NCBI RefSeq assembly: GCF_001665535.1
Contig: NZ_LZSQ01000112.1
Span: 1-64,000 of the forward strand
DNA length: 64,000 nucleotides
Origin: Mycobacterium sp. 852002-51961_SCH5331710
GTDB lineage: Bacteria; Actinomycetota; Actinomycetes; Mycobacteriales; Mycobacteriaceae
Direction of reading: 5' to 3'
The notes under the pieces: model-generated
Seen by the model: only the letters and a program-made list of their open reading frames with translations
Told to the model about the DNA's origin: nothing
Databases searched by the model: none
Shown here: positions 7,287 through 17,786 of the stretch, piece by piece
Numbering within the stretch: position 1 is the stretch's first letter
Layout: every line of letters starts with the position of its first letter
Program-made: the position numbers and the translations under genes

Positions 7287-8036
7287 ATGACGTGGGCCCT
7301 GTTGTTCGCCGCCGGCGTACTCGGCGGGCTCACCGGGAGCATCGCCGGGCTCGCATCGGTGGCCACCTATCCCGCGCTGCTGCTCTTCGGTCTACCTCCC
7401 GTGACGGCCAACGTGACCAACACCGTCGCGCTGGTGTTCAACGGCATCGGATCGGTGCTGGGCTCCCGACCCGAACTCACCGGCCAAGGCCGCTGGATCC
7501 GCCGCACCGTGCCGGTCGCGGTGCTCGGCGGCGTGGCCGGCGCCGTGCTGCTGCTCACCACGCCCGCCGAGGGTTTCGAAAGGTCGGTGCCGATCCTTCT
7601 CGGTGTCGCCTCGGTCGCGATCCTGTTGCCGCGAAGAGCTCCCGTCGACGGCCAGAGCGCGGGGCGCCGTCGCGCGACACTGGTCCTCGAGACCACCGCA
7701 GTCCTCCTGATCTGCGTCTACGGCGGCTATTTCGGCGCAGCGGCGGGTGTGCTGCTCCTCGCGCTCCTCCTGCGCACCGGCCATGCCTCGCTCGCCGAAG
7801 CCAATGCGGGCAAGAACGTGATCCTGGGTGTGGCGAACTCGGTGGCCGCCATCGTCTTCGCCCTACTGGCGCCGGTGCAGTGGGGGGCGATGCTGGTGCT
7901 GGGCCTTGGCTGCCTGATCGGCTCGCGACTGGGCCCCGTCGTCGTGCGGCATGCGCCGTCGGGACCGCTGCGCGTGGCGATTGGGGCGGCCGGGGTGGCG
8001 CTGGCCGTGAAGCTGGCCATCGACACCTACGCCTAG
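7287..8036 (+). CDS. TauE/SafE-family membrane exporter
   Basis: A 249-residue integral membrane protein with roughly seven or eight hydrophobic segments and the internal repeat of the TauE/SafE family (GGLTGSIAGLASVATYPALLLFGLPP in the first half; YGGYFGAAAGVLLLALLL followed by NAGKNVILGVANS in the second). The family exports sulfonates, sulfite or small organic anions; the substrate here is unknown. The ATG at 7287 lies 63 bp after the PAS-ANTAR gene. The 3' end overlaps the convergent phosphotransferase gene by 4 bp. Confidence 0.9.
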   Translation: MTWALLFAAGVLGGLTGSIAGLASVATYPALLLFGLPPVTANVTNTVALVFNGIGSVLGSRPELTGQGRWIRRTVPVAVLGGVAGAVLLLTTPAEGFERSVPILLGVASVAILLPRRAPVDGQSAGRRRATLVLETTAVLLICVYGGYFGAAAGVLLLALLLRTGHASLAEANAGKNVILGVANSVAAIVFALLAPVQWGAMLVLGLGCLIGSRLGPVVVRHAPSGPLRVAIGAAGVALAVKLAIDTYA

Positions 8037-9097
8037 AGCTGAAAGGGGCTGTCGCCCTTACTCACCCGGGTACCGAGGTCGATGAGGTTCTGGGCGTTGG
8101 CGTGCAACCGCTCCCCCGCGTCGCGGCTGGCCTGTCCAATCAGGAAGCGCGACCAGGTGCCCTCGATGACGATGCCGAGCTTGAAGCAGGCCATCGCGAT
8201 ATACCAATCGAGGCTTGGGGTTTCGCGACCACCCGCGGCCAGATAGGCGTCGAGCAGCTCGCGGCGGCTGGCGAGCCCGCCGAGCGCGGCGAGTTCGGAA
8301 CCCGCGGTGATCGTATTGGTCTCCAGCGGCCAGCAGATCAGCATCCAACCCAGGTCGAGCAGCGGGTCGCCGATCGTGCACATCTCCCAGTCGACGAACG
8401 CCGCCACCTCGGGTTTGTCGCGGCGCAGCAGCACATTGCTCAGATGCGGGTCGCCGTGCAGGACACCGGGCTTGCCCTCCTGAGGCAGATTCGACGCCAA
8501 CCACTCGGCGAGTTCCGTCACGCCCAGCGATGCGGGGTCGTATCGGTCGTGCCGATAACTCTCGAGGAGCCGGAGGAACTGCGGAACCTGACGCTCCAGG
8601 AACGAGCCGGGACGTTTGAGTTCGGCGAGCGGACTGCCTTCCCACTCGACCTGTCCCAGCGCGGCCAGGCTCGCCGCGTACGACAGCCCGACCTGGTGGC
8701 GCATCGCCGGATCGCGCACGTACGCCTCGGCCATGTCGTCGCCGGGGTTGAACCCGTCGATCTCTTCCATCAGATAGAAGACCACGCCGAGGACGCTGAG
8801 ATCCTCGCAGCCGGCGATGAATCCGGGATGCGGGACCGGTGTGCCCGCCAGCGTTCGCAACGCCGCGATCTCACGCAACATCGTCTTGTCGCTCGTCGGC
8901 CGCGGATGCACGGGCGGCCGACGCAACACCATCGACCGGTCGTCGATCCGCAGTCGCACCACGATGTTCTGCGTCCCGCCGGTCAGCGGTTCGACGTCGC
9001 TGACCGTGGTCCCCAGGCCTTGCGCGCGCACCCACTGCTGCAGCGCGGCCTGGTCGTCCCTATTCAGTGTCGGAAGCTGATGCGCGTCGTCGGGCAT
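8033..9097 (-). CDS. Phosphotransferase-family protein (APH/choline kinase fold)
   Basis: A 354-residue kinase-fold protein. The Brenner-type catalytic loop LHGDPHLSNVLL lies near residue 215 and the metal-binding DWEMCTIGDPLLDLGWM segment follows. The N-lobe has GGTQNIV and VLRRPP segments typical of the actinobacterial acyl-CoA-dehydrogenase-associated APH group (the domain also fused to ACAD10/11). In ACAD10/11 the APH domain phosphorylates 4-hydroxyacyl-CoA; whether this protein does the same is inference. It lies 24 bp downstream of the PoxB-like gene in the same direction, so the two are probably co-transcribed. Confidence 0.88.
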   Translation of the reverse strand: MPDDAHQLPTLNRDDQAALQQWVRAQGLGTTVSDVEPLTGGTQNIVVRLRIDDRSMVLRRPPVHPRPTSDKTMLREIAALRTLAGTPVPHPGFIAGCEDLSVLGVVFYLMEEIDGFNPGDDMAEAYVRDPAMRHQVGLSYAASLAALGQVEWEGSPLAELKRPGSFLERQVPQFLRLLESYRHDRYDPASLGVTELAEWLASNLPQEGKPGVLHGDPHLSNVLLRRDKPEVAAFVDWEMCTIGDPLLDLGWMLICWPLETNTITAGSELAALGGLASRRELLDAYLAAGGRETPSLDWYIAMACFKLGIVIEGTWSRFLIGQASRDAGERLHANAQNLIDLGTRVSKGDSPFQL

Positions 9098-9121
9098 GCA
9101 GTCATCGTAGGATCTGCGCGT

Positions 9122-10858
9122 TCAGTCCAGGATGCGACGGGCGACGTTGGTGGTCACCAGGTCCAGCAACTCATCTGCCCGGCCCGCGAGGATGGTCCGG
9201 ATCGCGTACAGCGAGAAGCCCTTCGCCTGCTCGGCGGTGATCGTCGGCGGTATCGACAGTTCCTGGCGCGCGGTCACCACATCCACGAGTGCGGGCCCGT
9301 CGTGGGCGAATGCGTCGGTCAGGGCCTTCTCCAGATCCGCCGGCTGCTCGACGCGTCGACCGAAGATGCCCATCGCCGTTGCGACGGCGGCGAAGTCGGG
9401 GTTGACCAGATCGGTGCCGAAGTTGACGATCCCGGCCGCCTTCATCTCCAGTTCGACGAAGTTGAGCGACGAGTTGTTGAACACCACCAGCTTGACCGGC
9501 AGCCTGTTCTGGATCAATGTGACGAGTTCGCCGAAGAGCATCGTCAGCCCGCCATCGCCGGCGAGCGCGACGATCTGGCGGTCGCGGTTCGCGGTCTGCG
9601 CACCGATGGCCAGTGGCAGTGCGCACGCCATCGTGCCGTGGTTGAACGACCCGATGAGCCGGCGGTGGCCGTTCATCGTCAGGTAGCGCGCCGCCCACAC
9701 CACCGGCGAGCCGACGTCGACGGTGAACACCGCATCGTCGGCGGACAGCCGATCGACAAGCCCCGCAACGTATTCCGGGCGGATAGGTGAGCGATCGCGA
9801 TCGTTGACGGCCAGTTCGTCCAAACGCCGGCGGGTCTTGCGGTAGTGCTTGAGCGACCGGTCGAGGTGATCGCGGTCGGTTTTGTTGTGCAACAACGGTT
9901 GCAGCGCGTCTAGGGTGTCGGCGACGGTGCCGACGAGGCCGAGGTCGATCGGCACGCGGCGGCCGAGGTGGCGACCGCGAATGTCGACCTGGATGACCTT
10001 CGCGTTGTCGGGATAGAACTGCTGGTACGGAAAGTCGGTACCCAGCATCAGCAGAACGTCGGCCTCTTTGATGGCCTTGTAGCCGGACGCGAAACCGAGC
10101 AGCCCGGTCATACCGACGTCGAACGGATTGTCGTACTCGACGAACTCCTTGCCGCGCAGGGCGTGCACCACCGGTGCGTTGAGCGTGTCCGCCGCCCGGA
10201 TGAGCGCGTGATGGGCGCCGGCGACACCCGCCCCGCCGAGGATGGTCACGGCGCGCGCGTCGTTGAGGATCGCCGCCGCCTGGCGCAGCGACTCGTCATC
10301 GGGCCGGACGACGGACTTGCTCGCGGTCACGGCTCGCGCGTTCCAGACCGACGCGTCGGCGCGGTGGCCGAAGATCTCGCCGGGGATCACGACCACCGCG
10401 ACGCCGTTCTCCTCGACCGCCGCCCGCATCGCCATCTCGATGATGCGCGGCGCCATCTCCGGCGTGCTGACCAGTTCGCAGTAGACGCTGCACTCGCGGA
10501 AAAGGTCCTGGGGATGCGTCTCCTGGAAGTAGTCCGAGCCGATCTCGGTGCGCGGGATGTGCGCGGCGATCGCGAGGACGGGCACGCGGCTGCGATGGGC
10601 GTCGAACAGCCCGTTGATGAGGTGCAGGTTTCCCGGCCCGCAGCTGCCCGCGCAGACCGCCAGCTCGCCGGTGATGGCGGCGTCGGCGGCCGCAGCGAAC
10701 CCGGCGGTCTCCTCGTGGCGGACGTGTTCCCAGCTGATTTCGCCGGAGCGGCGGATCGCGTCGGTGAAGCCGTTGAGGCTGTCGCCGGGCAGGCCGTAGA
10801 CGCGGCGCACACCGCTGAGCCTCAGGGTGTCGATGAGGTGATCGGCGAAGGTCGCCAC
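9122..10858 (-). CDS. ThDP-dependent enzyme, pyruvate:quinone oxidoreductase (PoxB)-like
   Basis: A 578-residue enzyme with the three-domain ThDP fold. The N-terminal Pyr domain contains the activating Glu (WEHVRHEETAGFAAAADA), the central FAD/nucleotide-type domain has ILGGAGVAGAH, and the C-terminal PP domain carries the ThDP motif GDGGLTMLFGEL...VVFNNSS. Overall similarity is to pyruvate dehydrogenase (quinone)/pyruvate oxidase, which decarboxylates pyruvate to acetate and passes electrons to the membrane quinone. Acetolactate synthase-like activity is an alternative. It would be a peripheral membrane enzyme. A 16-bp hairpin separates it from the SDR gene upstream, so it probably has its own promoter. 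Confidence 0.85.
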   Translation of the reverse strand: MATFADHLIDTLRLSGVRRVYGLPGDSLNGFTDAIRRSGEISWEHVRHEETAGFAAAADAAITGELAVCAGSCGPGNLHLINGLFDAHRSRVPVLAIAAHIPRTEIGSDYFQETHPQDLFRECSVYCELVSTPEMAPRIIEMAMRAAVEENGVAVVVIPGEIFGHRADASVWNARAVTASKSVVRPDDESLRQAAAILNDARAVTILGGAGVAGAHHALIRAADTLNAPVVHALRGKEFVEYDNPFDVGMTGLLGFASGYKAIKEADVLLMLGTDFPYQQFYPDNAKVIQVDIRGRHLGRRVPIDLGLVGTVADTLDALQPLLHNKTDRDHLDRSLKHYRKTRRRLDELAVNDRDRSPIRPEYVAGLVDRLSADDAVFTVDVGSPVVWAARYLTMNGHRRLIGSFNHGTMACALPLAIGAQTANRDRQIVALAGDGGLTMLFGELVTLIQNRLPVKLVVFNNSSLNFVELEMKAAGIVNFGTDLVNPDFAAVATAMGIFGRRVEQPADLEKALTDAFAHDGPALVDVVTARQELSIPPTITAEQAKGFSLYAIRTILAGRADELLDLVTTNVARRILD

Positions 10859-10878
10859 GCGCTCAACCTTATAGGCGA

Positions 10879-10923
10879 TTTCGGTGCGCTACCGGTCGCT
10901 GGGCGATCGGTAGCGCACCGAAA
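10879..10923 (-). terminator. 16-bp perfect hairpin, candidate terminator
   Basis: Arms 10879-10894 and 10908-10923 are perfect 16-bp inverted repeats around a 13-base loop whose edges can pair further. It starts 10 bases past the SDR stop codon on the minus strand. No U-run follows, in keeping with the tail-less terminators often seen in mycobacteria. It could also act as an RNA-processing or stability element for the downstream poxB-like transcript. Confidence 0.65.
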
Positions 10924-10932
10924 CCACACCGC

Positions 10933-11700
10933 TTACTTGGGGGCGAAGCGCTGTCCGGCGTCGAGGCGCAGGCACTGGCCGTTGAGCATCGGGTTCTCGA
11001 CGATCGCGGCGACCAGCTTCGCGTACTCCTCCGGCTTGCCGAGCCGCTTGGGGAACGCCGCATCCTTGGTCAGCGCCTTGGCGAACTCGTCGGGGATGCC
11101 CTCGGTCAGGCCGGTGGCGAACAGGCTCGGCGCGATCGCGAGCGCCCGGATGCCCAGGCTGCCCATATCGCGGGCCATGGTCAGGCACATCCCGGCGATG
11201 GCGGCCTTCGACGCGGTGTAGGCGACCTGACCGATCTGGCCCTCGAACGCCGCGATCGAGGCGGTGTTGATGATGACGCCGCGCTCTTCCTGCTCGTCGT
11301 CGACGAGGTCCTGCTGGCTCATCTGCCAACCGGCCAACCTGCTGATGTTGAACGTGCCGATGAGGTTGAGGTCGACGCACTTGCGGAAGGTGTCGAGGCT
11401 GTGCGGTCCGTCCTTCTTGACCGTGCGCTCGGCGGCGCCGCCGCCGGCCGTCGTCACGATGATGTGCAGCCCGCCGAGCTTGTCGATCGCCTGCTTCAGC
11501 ACCTTCTCGGTGCCCTCGAAGTCGGTGACGTCCACCTCGAAGAAGGAGCCGCCGATCGCGTCGGCCACTTCCTTGCCCTTCGACTGCGGACGGTCCAGAA
11601 CCGCCACGTCCGCGCCTCGCTGAGCCAGCAACTCGGCCGTCGCCTTGCCGAAGCCCGACGCTCCGCCGACGACGACGGCCTTCTTGCCAGAAATCTCCAC
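10933..11700 (-). CDS. SDR-family 3-hydroxyacyl-CoA dehydrogenase type 2-like
   Basis: A 255-residue short-chain dehydrogenase. The GTG at 11700 is preferred because GGGGAGA lies 5 bases upstream; longer readings run across the divergent promoter into the neighbouring gene. The NAD-binding motif GGASGFGKAT is near residue 13, a Ser in NTASIAAFEG, and catalytic YTASK near 165-169. The sequence pattern (TAGGGAAERTVKKDGPH and LAIAPSLFATG) resembles HSD10/3-hydroxyacyl-CoA dehydrogenase type 2, which oxidises hydroxyacyl-CoA or hydroxysteroids with NAD. It is divergent from the molybdoenzyme gene and is followed by a strong hairpin. Confidence 0.88.
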   Translation of the reverse strand: MEISGKKAVVVGGASGFGKATAELLAQRGADVAVLDRPQSKGKEVADAIGGSFFEVDVTDFEGTEKVLKQAIDKLGGLHIIVTTAGGGAAERTVKKDGPHSLDTFRKCVDLNLIGTFNISRLAGWQMSQQDLVDDEQEERGVIINTASIAAFEGQIGQVAYTASKAAIAGMCLTMARDMGSLGIRALAIAPSLFATGLTEGIPDEFAKALTKDAAFPKRLGKPEEYAKLVAAIVENPMLNGQCLRLDAGQRFAPK

Positions 11701-11748
11701 CTGGGTCTCCCCTTTCCAAAAAGAGCTCGATTCGTAAAGCAACCTAGC

Positions 11749-11756
11749 TGACGTCA
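11749..11756. promoter_or_regulatory. TGACGTCA palindrome in divergent promoter
   Basis: An 8-bp perfect palindrome midway between the divergent SDR (GTG 11700) and molybdoenzyme (ATG 11804) starts. It may be a regulator site shared by both genes, but such a short palindrome can occur by chance. Confidence 0.25.
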
Positions 11757-11803
11757 TCGTTCGGTAAGCCCGTCGGGTCGCCAACGTGAGTACTTTGAGC
11801 GGC

Positions 11804-13354
11804 ATGACGTCGCGCAGCACGAAGGCGATGGGCGGAATCGCCGCGGCGGCCGCCGCGCTGGGCGTGACCCAACTTCTCGCGGTCGTGGTCGGGCCGCGGG
11901 CCGACTCCCGCACCGCGGTGGGGTCGGCGGTCATCGACATGACGCCGGGCCCGGTCAAGGAGTGGGCCATCCAGACGTTCGGCATGGCCGACAAACTCGT
12001 GCTGTCGATGCTCGTGCTCGCGGTGATCGCCGTCGTGGCCGCCGCCACCGCGGCACTGGAGACGCGGCGAGTTCCGATCGGTAGCGCCGCGATCGTCGCG
12101 GCCGGTGTCGTGGGTTGCGCGGCGGTCCTCTCACGCGCGGGGGCGACCTTCGTCGACATCCTGCCGACGGTAGTGGGCACCGTGTGCGGCGTGGCGGTGC
12201 TGCGACTGCTGACCTCGGGGCGGTTCACCGACGCTGCGAACGTGGGCGCCGCGCACGTCGACGACGGACCGGATCCCGGCCGACGACTGTCGTTGATCAC
12301 GCTGGGCTTCCTCGGGGCCGGTGCGCTGGCCGGTGTCGGCGGCGTCGTGCTCTCTCGCCTGACCACCTCGGTATCGGGCGACCGCAACGCCTTCGCGCTG
12401 CCGCCCATCGACGTCGCCGCTCCCCCGGTCCCGTCGGCGGTGCAACCGAAAGGCGTTGCGCTGCCGTCGTTCGTCACCAGCAACGCCGACTTCTACCGGA
12501 TCGACACCGCGCTGAGCGTGCCGCAGTTGAGCCGGGAGAGCTGGCAGCTGCGCATCCACGGCATGGTCGACCGCGAAATCACCTTGCGCTTCGACGATCT
12601 CGACCGCTTCGATGTGGTCGAGAAGCTGGTGACGATCACCTGCGTGTCGAACCCGGTCGGTGGCGATCTCGTCGGCAACGCGGCGTGGACAGGCTATCGC
12701 GTGCGAGACCTGTTGGCAGAGGCGGGGGTTCACCCCGATGCCGACATGGTGCTGTCCATGTCAATCGACGGGTTCACCGCGGGCACCCCGGTCGAGGCGC
12801 TCACCGACGACCGCGGCGCGCTGCTGGCCGTCGGCATGAACGGCGAACCGCTTCCGACGAACCATGGCTATCCGGCCCGCCTCGTCGTGCCGGGGTTGTA
12901 CGGGTATGTGTCGGCGACGAAATGGGTTGTCGACCTCGAAGTCACGCGCTTCGGCCGCGCCGAGGCCTACTGGACGCGGCTGGGGTGGTCCCCGCGCGGC
13001 CCGATCAAGACCGAGTCCCGCATCGATGTGCCGCGCAGCGGTCAGGACGTGCCCCGCGGGCCGGTGACGTTCGGCGGTGTCGCGTGGGCGCAGATCCGCG
13101 GGGTCCGCAACGTCGAGGTGCGCATCGACGGGCCCGACGGGCAGGGCGACTGGCAGCTCGCCGAACTCGGCGCCGCCTACTCCAACGACACCTGGCGACT
13201 GTGGAGCTTCCCGTGGCAGGCCACCCAGCCGGGACGGCACACCATCACGGTGCGGGCCACCGACAACTCCGGTGCGACGCAGACCGCCGACCTCGCCGAT
13301 CCCATTCCCGACGGCGCCACGGGCTGGCACAGCGTCGACTTCCAAGTCACCTAG
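11804..13354 (+). CDS. Membrane-anchored molybdopterin oxidoreductase, sulfite oxidase fold (Rv0218-like)
   Basis: A 516-residue protein. The N-terminal third (about 1-175) has several hydrophobic segments suited to a membrane anchor. Residues about 220-410 form the Moco-binding domain of the sulfite oxidase/YedY family (WQLRIHGMV, then ITCVSNPVGGDL with the Mo-ligating Cys, GLYGYVSATKWV). The last 110 residues form the Ig-like dimerisation domain (WAQIRGVRNVEVRIDG...). It would face the outside of the membrane and oxidise or reduce an unknown small substrate. ATG 11804 is chosen; GTG 11786 is an in-frame alternative. It is divergent from the SDR gene and is followed by a degraded copy of the dispersed repeat. 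Confidence 0.88.
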   Translation: MTSRSTKAMGGIAAAAAALGVTQLLAVVVGPRADSRTAVGSAVIDMTPGPVKEWAIQTFGMADKLVLSMLVLAVIAVVAAATAALETRRVPIGSAAIVAAGVVGCAAVLSRAGATFVDILPTVVGTVCGVAVLRLLTSGRFTDAANVGAAHVDDGPDPGRRLSLITLGFLGAGALAGVGGVVLSRLTTSVSGDRNAFALPPIDVAAPPVPSAVQPKGVALPSFVTSNADFYRIDTALSVPQLSRESWQLRIHGMVDREITLRFDDLDRFDVVEKLVTITCVSNPVGGDLVGNAAWTGYRVRDLLAEAGVHPDADMVLSMSIDGFTAGTPVEALTDDRGALLAVGMNGEPLPTNHGYPARLVVPGLYGYVSATKWVVDLEVTRFGRAEAYWTRLGWSPRGPIKTESRIDVPRSGQDVPRGPVTFGGVAWAQIRGVRNVEVRIDGPDGQGDWQLAELGAAYSNDTWRLWSFPWQATQPGRHTITVRATDNSGATQTADLADPIPDGATGWHSVDFQVT

Positions 13355-13368
13355 TTTTTCTCTGCGCC

Positions 13369-13455
13369 GCGAGCGTGCGTGTTTGTTCACGACACGCCGC
13401 AGATTTACATCATTTCCTGCACTCTCGCGCCGTGGCGAGCGTGCACAGGAGCGCG
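13369..13455 (+). repeat. Dispersed inverted-repeat element, copy A (degraded)
   Basis: The left arm (GCGAGCGTGCGTGTTTG...GACACGCC, 13369-13398) is nearly identical to the copies at 21668 and 38307. The middle is recognisable to about 13455 but the right arm is missing, replaced by the start of the next small gene. It lies 14 bases past the molybdoenzyme stop codon. Confidence 0.75.
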
Positions 13456-13475
13456 ATGCCCCGCGAGTCTCCGGG

Positions 13476-13646
13476 TTGCGCTGCGCGCTCAGCACGATCG
13501 ACGACGCCGAGATCCGCGCCCTGCTCGACACCGAGGTTTCCGAACGGCTGATGGTCGCGGCGGATCTGGCCGTCGGCCACCCGGAGCGGGCCGCGGTGCT
13601 GCGCGCCGAAGCCGATGCGATCACGGCCGTGATGGGAGATGTCTGA
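13476..13646 (+). CDS. Small conserved-looking hypothetical protein
   Basis: A possible 56-residue protein read from TTG 13476 to the TGA at 13644. The body (IDDAEIRALLDTEVSERLMV and the AADLAVGHPERAAVLRAEA region) is acidic/Ala-rich and helical, with codon use like a real gene. It ends 21 bases before ligB in the same direction. The usual start is unclear: no ATG or GTG is in frame, and the degraded repeat ends just upstream, so the repeat may have replaced the original 5' end. I do not recognise the function. It may be expressed with ligB. Confidence 0.4.
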   Translation: MRCALSTIDDAEIRALLDTEVSERLMVAADLAVGHPERAAVLRAEADAITAVMGDV

Positions 13647-13667
13647 CCCGCGTGCCAGGCTGGACCC

Positions 13668-15215
13668 GTGCAGTTACTCGACGTGGCCACCGCGTCCATC
13701 GAGGTCGGCGCTTCCTCGTCGCGGCTGGCCAAGACGGCCCGCATCGCCGATCTGCTGGCCCGTGCGGGTGAGGAGGGCGACGCCGACCAGGTGGCGGTCG
13801 TCGTGTCGTGGCTCTCCGGCGAACTGCCGCAACGGCAGATCGGCGTCGGGTGGGCCGCGTTGCGCTCGCTGCCGCCCCCGGCGGAGTCCGCGTCGCTGAC
13901 GGTTCCGGACGTCCACGCGCGGTTCACCGAGATCGGGCAGGTCGCGGGCAAGGGTTCGCAGGCTCGGCGCGCCGAACTGCTCGCCGGGCTGTTCGGCGCC
14001 GCCACCGCCGCGGAGCAGACGTTCCTGCGGCGATTGCTCGGCGGGGAACTGCGTCAGGGCGCACTCGTCGGCGTCATGGCCGACGCGGTGGCGAAGGCCG
14101 CAGACCTGCCGGCCGCCGCGGTGCGCCGCGCCGCGATGCTCGGCGGCGACCTGCCCGCCGTCGCGGCGGCCGCCCTGACCGTCGGCGAAGCCGCGCTCGA
14201 ACAGTTCACGCTGACGGTGGGGCGTCCGGTCGGACCGATGCTGGCGCAAACGGCCGCCGGCGTGGCCGAGGCGCTCGAACGGCTCGGTGGCACAGCCGTT
14301 TTCGAGGCCAAGCTGGACGGCGCCCGGGTACAGGTGCACCGCCGGGGCGACGAGGTGTCGATCTACACCAGAAGCCTCGACGATGTGACCGCACGCCTGC
14401 CGGAGGTCGTCGACGCCGCGTTGGCGTTGCCCGTCACGACGTTGATCGCCGACGCCGAGGCGATCGCCCTGCGCCCCGACGGGCGGCCGCACCGTTTCCA
14501 GGTCACGGCGTCGCGCTTCGGCCGCTCCGCCGACATCGCCGCCGCTGCGGCGGCCCAGCCGTTGTCGGTCTTCGTGTTCGACGTGCTGCACGTCGACGGC
14601 GTCGATCTGCTCGACAAGCCGGCCAGTGAACGCATCGAGGTGCTCGACGCGCTCGTCCCGAAGCTGCATCGCGTCGACCGCCTCGTCACCGGCGACACCG
14701 AGCAGGCGCGAGAGTTCCTGGACGTGACGCTCGCCGCGGGCCACGAGGGCGTGATGGCGAAGTCGTTGACCGCGCCGTATGAGGCGGGGCGCCGGGGAGC
14801 CGGCTGGCTCAAGGTCAAACCCGTGCACACCCTCGATCTGGTGGTCCTCGCGGTCGAATGGGGGTCGGGACGGCGCAGCGGCAAGCTGTCGAACATCCAT
14901 CTCGGCGCCCGCGATCCCCGGACGGGCGAATTCGTCATGCTCGGAAAGACTTTCAAAGGGATGACCGACGCGATGCTCGAATGGCAGACCGCGCGCTTCC
15001 TCGAGCTGGCCGACGGACCGACCGACAATTACGTGGTTCGGGTCCGGCCCGAGCAGGTCGTCGAGATCGCGTTCGACGGCGTACAGACCTCGTCGCGCTA
15101 CCCCGGCGGCATGGCCCTGCGATTCGCCAGGGTGCTGCGGTACCGCGACGACAAGAGCCCCGCCGAAGCCGACACCATCGACATGGTCCGAGCGTTCTAC
15201 CAGCGCGGAAGCTAA
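13668..15215 (+). CDS. ligB: ATP-dependent DNA ligase LigB
   Basis: A 515-residue ATP-dependent ligase starting at GTG 13668. The N-terminal helical DNA-binding domain (about 1-185) is followed by the nucleotidyltransferase core with the adenylated Lys in EAKLDGARVQVH (near residue 215). Further motifs are TRSLDDVT (motif Ia), FDVLHVDG (motif III), EGVMAKS (motif IV) and WLKVKP (motif V). The C-terminal OB domain contains KTFKGMTDAML and PEQVVEIAFDGVQ. It seals nicks with ATP, and the family is a non-essential accessory to the NAD-dependent LigA. The M. tuberculosis counterpart is Rv3062, and it precedes cstA here as there. Confidence 0.95.
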   Translation: MQLLDVATASIEVGASSSRLAKTARIADLLARAGEEGDADQVAVVVSWLSGELPQRQIGVGWAALRSLPPPAESASLTVPDVHARFTEIGQVAGKGSQARRAELLAGLFGAATAAEQTFLRRLLGGELRQGALVGVMADAVAKAADLPAAAVRRAAMLGGDLPAVAAAALTVGEAALEQFTLTVGRPVGPMLAQTAAGVAEALERLGGTAVFEAKLDGARVQVHRRGDEVSIYTRSLDDVTARLPEVVDAALALPVTTLIADAEAIALRPDGRPHRFQVTASRFGRSADIAAAAAAQPLSVFVFDVLHVDGVDLLDKPASERIEVLDALVPKLHRVDRLVTGDTEQAREFLDVTLAAGHEGVMAKSLTAPYEAGRRGAGWLKVKPVHTLDLVVLAVEWGSGRRSGKLSNIHLGARDPRTGEFVMLGKTFKGMTDAMLEWQTARFLELADGPTDNYVVRVRPEQVVEIAFDGVQTSSRYPGGMALRFARVLRYRDDKSPAEADTIDMVRAFYQRGS

Positions 15216-15265
15216 AGCCCGTGGTTTTGACACGTCGTCGGCGCCGCCGATGAAAAGATCGCTCC

Positions 15266-17569
<2,304 letters not shown>

Positions 17570-17718
17570 TGGGCGACACCCACTACCGGCGCTACGTCGA
17601 GCACCGTATACGCACCCATCCGGGTGAACCGGTCCTCTCCGAACGGGACTACTGGCGGATGCGGCATGCCGCGACCGAGGCGGACCCGGGCGCGCGCTGC
17701 TGCTGAAGGCTCGTTTCT

Positions 17719-17761
17719 GCACCCAGGGCTGTGATTTCGCCGCGGCGACGACCCTGGGCGC
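17719..17761. terminator. Inverted repeat between convergent genes
   Basis: GCACCCAGGG (17719-17728) and CCCTGGGCGC (17752-17761) pair over 9 of 10 bases around a 23-base spacer. It lies in the 80-bp gap between the ybdD-like and P450 genes, which converge, so it could end transcription from both sides. There is no U-run. Confidence 0.45.
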
Positions 17762-17786
17762 AATCTTCGCGTCGAGCGCCGCCGCC

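Noticed and set aside
7049..9790. A 913-residue plus-strand open frame
   Set aside because: It overlaps the PAS-ANTAR, TauE, phosphotransferase and PoxB-like genes in wrong frames, with Arg/Pro-rich composition typical of shadow frames.
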